Origin: Thauera linaloolentis 47Lol = DSM 12138
Lineage (GTDB): Bacteria > Pseudomonadota > Gammaproteobacteria > Burkholderiales > Rhodocyclaceae
Length of the DNA: 34,772 bases
Assembly: GCF_000310205.1 (NCBI RefSeq)
Contig: NZ_AMXE01000041.1
Span: 1-34,772 of the forward strand
Direction of reading: 5' to 3'
Each line of letters begins with the position of its first letter. The first letter of the stretch is position 1. The notes beneath the pieces are model-generated. The model saw only the letters and a program-made list of their open reading frames with translations. It was not told the DNA's origin and searched no databases. This document shows, in pieces, positions 30,569 through 34,772 of this stretch. The position numbers and the translations under genes were made by a program.

Positions 30569-32443
30569 TCAGCGGCTGGCTTTCGGCAGCTTGAACACCC
30601 ACAGCGAGCCGCCCTGGGTGACCTGCTTGGTCAACTCGGCGAGGTCGCCGCCCCACAGCGGCACGGCGCCGCCGTAGCCCGACTGGATGGCGATGTACTG
30701 TTCGCCGTCCATTTCCCACGTCACCGGCACCGAAACCACGCCCGAGCCGGTCTGGAACTTCCACAGTTCCTTGCCGTTCTTGGCGTCGAAGGCCTTCAGG
30801 TAGCCGTCCGAGGTGCCGGTGAAGATCAGCCCGCCGGCGGTGGTCAGCGTGCCGGCCCACAGCGGGAAGGCTTCCTTGTGCTCCCAGGCGATCTTGCCGC
30901 TGACCGGGTCGATCGCGCGCAGGATGCCGACGTGGTCGTCGAACAGCTTCTTGATGCGGAAGCCCTGGCCGAGGTAGGCGGAACCGGCCTTGTAGGTGAC
31001 GTTCTCGGTCCAGTAGTCCATCGCCCAGTGGTTGGCCGGGATGTAGAACAGGCCGGTGTCGGGGCTGTACGACATCGGGTGCCAGTTGGTGCCGCCGAGG
31101 AAGGGCGGCGAGACGAAGACGGACTCGCCCTTGTCGGCGCCTTCCTTCGGTGCCGGCGGGCGGTTGCCCTTCTCGACCGGGCGGCCGGTCTTCAGGTCGA
31201 AGCCCGAAGCCCAGGTGATGCCATCCACGAAGGGCCATGCGCCGATCAGCGAGGTCGGCTTGTTAGGGTAGCCGGCGCCCTTGGCCAGCATGTCGCGGTC
31301 ATTGACGAAGAAGAAGCCGTTGCGGTCGGCGTGGGCCGAGGCGTTGATCATCTTGCCGGTCTTCGGGTCCTTGTACTCGAACAGCACGATGGAGTTGTTG
31401 CCGGAGAAGTCCCAGGCGTCGTTCGGCGTGTGCTGGTAGAAGCCCTTCAGCTCGCCGGTGCTGGCATCGACGTAGGCCTGGCCCGAGGTGAACAGGTTGT
31501 CCCAGTTCTGCGGGTCGTCGCCGGGCGCGGTGCGCTTCCAGGTGTTCCACGGCGCGGGGTTGCCGGCGCCGATGACGATGGTGTTGTTCTCCACGTCGAA
31601 GCTGGCGGTCTGCCACGGCGCGCCGCCGCCCTGGCTCCAGGCTTCGACCTTGCCGGTGGGCGAGTTGGGGTCGTTCGGCCAGCTCGGGGCCTTGGCATCG
31701 CCGGTGGTGGTGCTGTCCTTGCCGTTCAGGCGGCCCATGTGGCCTTCAACCAGCGGCCGCGCCCACACTTCCTCGCCGGTGTCCGGGTCGCGTGCGTAGA
31801 GCCAGCCGACCACGCCGAACTCGTCGCCGGAGGAGCCGTGGATCAGCAGCGTGCGGCCGGTCTTCTGGTCCTTGATGATGAAGGGGGCGCCGGTCATCGT
31901 GTAGCCCACCTTGTGGTCGCCGAACTTCTGCCGCCACACGACCTTGCCGGTCTTGCGGTCGAGCGCGACGATGGCGGCGTCCAGGGTGCCGAAATAGACC
32001 TTGTCGCCGTAGATGGCGGGGCCGCGGTTGACCACGTCGCAGCACGGGCGGATGTCGTCCGGCAGGCGGTGGTTGTATTCCCACAGGCGCTTGCCGCTGC
32101 GGGCGTCGAGGGCGAAGAAGCGGGAGTAGGAGCCGGTGGCGTAGATCACGCCGTCGTGCACCAGCACCTGGCCTTCCTGGCCGCGCTGCTTCTCGCCGCC
32201 GAAGGAGAAGCTCCAGGCCGGTACCAGGTTGGCGACGTTGCCGGTGTTGACGGTCTTGAGCGTGCTGTGGCGCTGTGCTTTCAGGCCCAGGCCGTAGGAC
32301 AGCACGTCACTTGGGGTCTTGTGGTCGTTGGCGATGTCTTCCCAGGTGACATTGGTGACTGCGGCGACGGGTAGCGACAGCGCCGCCGCGGTGGCGGCGA
32401 CGATGGCGCGTAGCGCGAAGGGCTTTGCATGCGACTTTTTCAT
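30569..32443 (-). CDS. PQQ-dependent alcohol dehydrogenase (ExaA/PedE-like, Ca type)
   Basis: The 624-residue product is a periplasmic quinoprotein with a signal peptide (cleavage near PVAAVTN) and an eight-bladed propeller with repeated A-x-D-x-x-T-G-x-x-x-W tryptophan-docking motifs (for example ALDRKTGKVVW, ARDPDTGEEVW, AIDPVSGKIAW, AFDAKNGKELW). The vicinal disulfide is Cys134-Cys135 (RPCCDVV). Metal and PQQ ligands are Glu208 (GDEFGVVG), Asn295 (GAGNPAPWN) and catalytic Asp345 in NDAWDFSGNN. Position 347, which is Asp in lanthanide enzymes (WDYD), is Ser as in calcium-dependent ethanol dehydrogenases, so this is predicted to be a Ca2+ enzyme oxidising ethanol or related alcohols. AAGGAG precedes the ATG. 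It is the first gene of the operon and is driven by a sigma-54 promoter at 32542-32556. Confidence 0.96.
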   Translation of the reverse strand: MKKSHAKPFALRAIVAATAAALSLPVAAVTNVTWEDIANDHKTPSDVLSYGLGLKAQRHSTLKTVNTGNVANLVPAWSFSFGGEKQRGQEGQVLVHDGVIYATGSYSRFFALDARSGKRLWEYNHRLPDDIRPCCDVVNRGPAIYGDKVYFGTLDAAIVALDRKTGKVVWRQKFGDHKVGYTMTGAPFIIKDQKTGRTLLIHGSSGDEFGVVGWLYARDPDTGEEVWARPLVEGHMGRLNGKDSTTTGDAKAPSWPNDPNSPTGKVEAWSQGGGAPWQTASFDVENNTIVIGAGNPAPWNTWKRTAPGDDPQNWDNLFTSGQAYVDASTGELKGFYQHTPNDAWDFSGNNSIVLFEYKDPKTGKMINASAHADRNGFFFVNDRDMLAKGAGYPNKPTSLIGAWPFVDGITWASGFDLKTGRPVEKGNRPPAPKEGADKGESVFVSPPFLGGTNWHPMSYSPDTGLFYIPANHWAMDYWTENVTYKAGSAYLGQGFRIKKLFDDHVGILRAIDPVSGKIAWEHKEAFPLWAGTLTTAGGLIFTGTSDGYLKAFDAKNGKELWKFQTGSGVVSVPVTWEMDGEQYIAIQSGYGGAVPLWGGDLAELTKQVTQGGSLWVFKLPKASR

Positions 32444-32541
32444 TTTTGCTCCTTGCCTCCTGATCTTGTCTTGTAGGTATTTCGTATGGCTCTCCGCCGC
32501 ATGGGCTGCCGACGGGCCGGATGTCCGGTAAGGGACTTTTG

Positions 32542-32556
32542 GCAAAGACCGTGCCA
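32542..32556 (-). promoter_or_regulatory. Sigma-54 (-24/-12) promoter of the alcohol dehydrogenase operon
   Basis: The minus strand reads TGGCACGGTCTTTGC, matching the consensus TGGCACG-N4-TTGC at every fixed base, with exactly 10 bases between GG and GC. Transcription should start near 32530, giving a leader of about 87 bases. Confidence 0.9.
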
Positions 32557-32630
32557 GACGCCGATGAGCGGGCCGGTCCCGGTGTTGCCGGCGTGCCGCA
32601 GGCCACGGGGCGCTTTCGTTCCGGCCGTGG

Positions 32631-32647
32631 TGTAACGATTTGGAACA
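32631..32647. promoter_or_regulatory. Candidate activator site 1 (TGTAACGATTTGGAACA)
   Basis: The 17-base imperfect dyad lies about 110 bases upstream of the predicted start, a usual distance for enhancer-binding proteins. It matches 13 of 17 positions with the site at 34484-34500 before the aldehyde dehydrogenase promoter. Confidence 0.5.
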
Positions 32648-32680
32648 GTCGTCCCCTTCCGGAGCAGCCAGGGCGGTCGA

Positions 32681-32693
32681 CCGTGTCACACGG
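32681..32693. promoter_or_regulatory. Perfect palindrome CCGTGTCACACGG
   Basis: Six-base arms around a central base, about 150 bases upstream of the predicted start. It may be a second regulator site or a coincidence in GC-rich DNA. Confidence 0.3.
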
Positions 32694-32786
32694 CGCGGGA
32701 CGGATGCGCATGCCACGGCGCGCGCGGGCGCGGTCCGTGCGACGCGGAAAAGCGGGGAGTGCGTTGCCGGCGGACGGGCAGCCGCC

Positions 32787-34427
32787 TCAGCGGCCCGTGG
32801 TTTCCAGCAGCTCGTCCGGAATGTCGTCCGGCCGCAGCTCGGCGCTGTCGTCTCCGGCCAGGGCCAGCATCAGGCGCAGCTGGCTGCCAAGTTCGCTGAT
32901 GTTGCCCGGCCAGGGGTATCGGCACAGGCGTTCGATCGTCTCGGGCGGGACGTGGATGGGGGCGGCGGCGCGGGCTTCGCGCACCAGGCGGTATACGAGA
33001 TAGGCGAAATCGGCGCGCTCCCGCAGCGGAGGCAGCGCCACGCGCTGGACCGCCTGCTCCGTCAGCAGTGCGGGTGTGGGCCCGCAGGCGGCGGCCTCGC
33101 ACCCGTGCGGCCGCCGGCCGGTGACGACGATGTGGTGCGTGGTGTGCGCCGCCTGCAGCAGATGGGACTGCGCCTCGGCGGGCAGGCAGTCGGCGTCGGT
33201 GATGTAGAGCAGCCCGCCGGCCGCCCGGCGCAGGGCGTCCTCGAGCTCGGGCCGATGGCGTGTGCCGGCGGCGAGGGCGCAGCCATCGAGTTCGACCAGC
33301 CGCGCGTCGAGGCCGTGGTCCTGGCAGTGCCGGTGCAGCAGATGGCGCTTGCCGGTGCCGGTTTCGCCGCTCAGCAGCAGCGGGCCTGGCGCCTGGCCCC
33401 GCTGCCATGCCGCGAGCAATGCGCCGGCTTGCACGACCCGCGGGTCCGTATCCGGCGTCGGGGCGGGGCGGGGCTGCTGCGGCGCGCGCGGCCGGCCGCT
33501 TTCAGGCTGGCCCTGCGGGTGCCGTATCGACGCCGGCGGCCGGATCAGCCCGGCGCGGGCGGCGCAGGTCTGTCCATGCCGCGTGCGCAGCGGGAACGGG
33601 GTCAGTGGCCCGAATGCGGCCCAGTCTACGAGGTGCCGCCATTGTGTGGTGAAGCTCTCGGGGTAGCTGCCGCGCGGGAATTCCCCGTGCAGATGGAGCA
33701 GCGTGCGTGCGGCGCGGTTGCTGGCCAGCAGGTTTCCCGCCTCGTCGAACACGACGAGCCCTTCCAGCGGGCTGCCGAGCAGGTCCGGACGGGCGTGGAA
33801 ATGCAGGGCGAGAAAACCGTCGTCGAGGCTTTCGATCAGGCGGTGCTCGATGCATTCCGCGGTAGTGCGCAGCAGCGCGTCGGCATGCGACAGGTTGGCG
33901 CGCGTGTCGGTGGAAACGTCGAGGATGCCGGCAATGCCGCCGGTGGGCGAGAAGATCGGCGTGGCGATGCAGGTCAGGAAGCGGTTGCGCGACAGGTAGT
34001 GCTGGCTGCCATCGATGGTGATGGCCTGGCGGGTGGTGAGTGCGGTGCCGATCGCATTCGTGCCCATGGCCGCCTCGCTCCACTCGGCCCCGGGACAGAG
34101 CGCGACCCGGGTCGCGCGATCGAGGAAGCCGGTGTCCCCGATCGCGCTCAGGATCAGCCCGTCGCAGTCGGTCAGCAGCAGGGTCGAACTCGGGCAGTCG
34201 ATCTGGCGGAACAGGTTCTCGATGACCGGGCGCGAGAAGGTCAGCAGGCGGGCGTTGGCCTCGAGGCGGTCGCGCAGATCGGCCGGGCTGACCAGGGCAT
34301 CCGACAGCGCATCCTCGGGGCGCAGGCCGAAGCCCCTGCTGCGTGCCCATGAGGCGTGCAGGTCCGCCGGTTCGATGGTGGCCGGGAGAAGAGAGGAGGA
34401 GCTTGCATCGTCCATGGTTCTGTCCAT
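32787..34427 (-). CDS. AcoR-like regulator with degenerate AAA+ domain and no HTH
   Basis: From ATG 34427 the product has 546 residues; other in-frame starts at 34415 and 34520 are possible. The N-terminus (HASWARSRGFGLRPEDAL) and the GAF domain (about 55-200: WSEAAMGTNAIGTALTTRQAITIDGSQHYL, ATPIFSPTGGIAGILDVS) are typical of AcoR-type sigma-54 activators; a PAS-like segment follows (GLVVFDEAGNLLASNRAA). The AAA+ domain keeps Walker A GETGTGKR, the arginine-finger region LPPLRERADF and YPWPGN, but Walker B is GGLLYITDAD instead of GGTLFLDEI, about 15 residues including GAFTGA are absent, and sensor II Arg is Ser (GNISEL). The protein stops after the AAA+ lid (DDIPDELLETTGR), so the Fis-type HTH is missing. 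No continuation exists in the other frames. It probably cannot activate sigma-54 RNA polymerase alone. Confidence 0.88.
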   Translation of the reverse strand: MDRTMDDASSSSLLPATIEPADLHASWARSRGFGLRPEDALSDALVSPADLRDRLEANARLLTFSRPVIENLFRQIDCPSSTLLLTDCDGLILSAIGDTGFLDRATRVALCPGAEWSEAAMGTNAIGTALTTRQAITIDGSQHYLSRNRFLTCIATPIFSPTGGIAGILDVSTDTRANLSHADALLRTTAECIEHRLIESLDDGFLALHFHARPDLLGSPLEGLVVFDEAGNLLASNRAARTLLHLHGEFPRGSYPESFTTQWRHLVDWAAFGPLTPFPLRTRHGQTCAARAGLIRPPASIRHPQGQPESGRPRAPQQPRPAPTPDTDPRVVQAGALLAAWQRGQAPGPLLLSGETGTGKRHLLHRHCQDHGLDARLVELDGCALAAGTRHRPELEDALRRAAGGLLYITDADCLPAEAQSHLLQAAHTTHHIVVTGRRPHGCEAAACGPTPALLTEQAVQRVALPPLRERADFAYLVYRLVREARAAAPIHVPPETIERLCRYPWPGNISELGSQLRLMLALAGDDSAELRPDDIPDELLETTGR

Positions 34428-34443
34428 GCAGGAAGTGTGCCTT

Positions 34444-34463
34444 CCGCATGCGTCAACATGCGG
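34444..34463. promoter_or_regulatory. Small inverted repeat upstream of the AcoR-like gene
   Basis: CCGCATG and CATGCGG are exact 7-base arms with a 6-base spacer, 17 bases upstream of the chosen start. It could be a repressor site or a leader hairpin of the regulator mRNA. Confidence 0.35.
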
Positions 34464-34483
34464 ACGAGCTGCGCATGCATGGC

Positions 34484-34519
34484 TGCATCGCATTGGAACA
34501 GGTGTGCGGCAATTGAACA
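34484..34519. promoter_or_regulatory. Two adjacent candidate activator sites (2 and 3)
   Basis: TGCATCGCATTGGAACA (34484-34500) and TGTGCGGCAATTGAACA (34503-34519) are 17-base elements on the same face, starting 19 bases apart. Site 2 matches the element before the alcohol dehydrogenase promoter at 13 of 17 positions, site 3 at 10 of 17. They lie about 140-165 bases before the predicted aldehyde dehydrogenase transcript start. Confidence 0.5.
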
Positions 34520-34589
34520 CCCCGGGAAGAGGCCTTGAACGGCCCCCGGATACGGTGTTTTCGTGAGTTTATTTTTAGTGCTTTGAATG

Positions 34590-34612
34590 GAAAAGAAAAA
34601 TTTTTGTTTTTC
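34590..34612. promoter_or_regulatory. A-tract/T-tract near-palindrome between activator sites and promoter
   Basis: A GAAAAGAAAAA stretch followed by TTTTTGTTTTTC forms a strongly AT-rich, probably bent segment within an otherwise GC-rich chromosome. Its place between the activator sites and the -24/-12 promoter suits DNA looping, with or without IHF. Confidence 0.4.
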
Positions 34613-34627
34613 GAATATCCGGCGTGC

Positions 34628-34643
34628 TGGCACGCTGCCTGCA
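34628..34643 (+). promoter_or_regulatory. Sigma-54 (-24/-12) promoter of the aldehyde dehydrogenase gene
   Basis: TGGCACGCTGCCTGCA matches TGGCACG-N4-(T/C)TGC with GG at 34629-34630 and GC at 34641-34642, 10 bases apart. The transcript would start near 34654 and give a 46-base leader. Confidence 0.85.
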
Positions 34644-34699
34644 AAAGAGGCCGGTAACGCGACACGGCGTTTGCAACCACGAAAAAAGGAGACATCGAG

Positions 34700-34772
34700 A
34701 TGCTTTACGCACACCCTGGCCATTCTGGCGCGCCGATCCAGTACAAGGCGAAGTACGACAACTTCATCGGCG
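34700..34772 (+). CDS. Aldehyde dehydrogenase, 5' fragment (ExaC/AcoD-like)
   Basis: Only the first 24 codons are inside the window. The start MLYAHPGHSGAPIQYKAKYDNFIG matches the characteristic N-terminus of NAD-dependent acetaldehyde dehydrogenases of the ExaC/AcoD type, which open with M-x-Y-A-x-P-G and reach K-x-x-Y-x-N-F-I-G. AAGGAGAC lies about eight bases before the ATG. The enzyme would oxidise the aldehyde produced by the PQQ alcohol dehydrogenase to the acid in the cytoplasm. The gene is divergent from the AcoR-like regulator and has its own sigma-54 promoter. Confidence 0.85.
   Translation, partial: MLYAHPGHSGAPIQYKAKYDNFIG

Larger units (their letters stand above)
32444..32786. 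other. 343-base control region of the quinoprotein operon
   Basis: No gene is supported. It holds the sigma-54 promoter (32542-32556), a 17-bp candidate activator site (32631-32647) and a perfect 13-bp palindrome CCGTGTCACACGG (32681-32693), followed toward the right by the end of the regulator gene. The leader between promoter and ATG would be about 85-90 bases. Confidence 0.6.

Noticed and set aside
1-34772. CRISPR arrays, tRNA, rRNA and insertion sequences
   Set aside because: No regularly spaced direct repeats, cloverleaf-like segments with typical T-loop sequence, rRNA signatures or transposase motifs were seen.

Overview
The window is very GC-rich chromosomal DNA. Its gene content (PQQ alcohol dehydrogenase with quinoprotein-relay proteins, a general trimeric-type porin, AMP nucleosidase, AcoR-type regulation, sigma-54 promoters) points to a betaproteobacterium, probably of the Azoarcus/Thauera/Aromatoleum group. 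That placement is an inference from protein style, not from a marker gene. I recognise no rRNA, tRNA, IS element, phage or CRISPR array.

Left part (1-7190, + strand): the 3' end of a papain/NlpC-fold-like Cys-His protein, then a 1973-residue protein that combines two serine alpha/beta-hydrolase domains, a region resembling the N-terminal domain of M17 leucyl aminopeptidases, a CHAT caspase-like protease and a helical TPR-S-like C-terminus. It looks like a self-contained biological-conflict or cell-death effector and is the most unusual protein here. A small membrane protein follows.

Middle part (7290-20280): housekeeping and accessory genes. These are tpx (+), a shared terminator, then on the minus strand a CsgG-like lipoprotein, a Sel1-repeat lipoprotein and a CNNM/CBS/CorC transporter-like protein. 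A second minus-strand run holds a UvrD-like helicase with altered motifs, an LEA14-like lipoprotein, AMP nucleosidase (amn) and a B12-type radical SAM protein. A Kef/CPA2-type antiporter (+) is divergent from the helicase.

Transport part (19778-24910): a TonB-dependent receptor followed by a DUF302 protein (minus), divergent from a porin and a DUF3750 protein (plus). The 404-base divergent region carries a perfect 18-bp inverted repeat with a 3-base loop.

Right part (24936-34772): an apparent eight-gene minus-strand operon for periplasmic alcohol oxidation. In order of transcription it encodes a Ca-type PQQ alcohol dehydrogenase, an exported pentapeptide-repeat protein, a small four-helix membrane protein, cytochrome c-550 (PedF type), a SoxYZ-like carrier, a zinc metallohydrolase, a NarL-type histidine kinase and its response regulator. 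Three gene pairs overlap by 4 bases. Upstream lies an AcoR-type regulator that lacks the GAFTGA loop, a normal Walker B, sensor II Arg and the C-terminal HTH. At the right edge the divergent start of an aldehyde dehydrogenase enters. Both the alcohol and aldehyde dehydrogenase genes have near-perfect -24/-12 (sigma-54) promoters, and both upstream regions share a 17-bp TGT...TTGGAACA-type element. This suggests joint induction of alcohol-to-aldehyde-to-acid oxidation.
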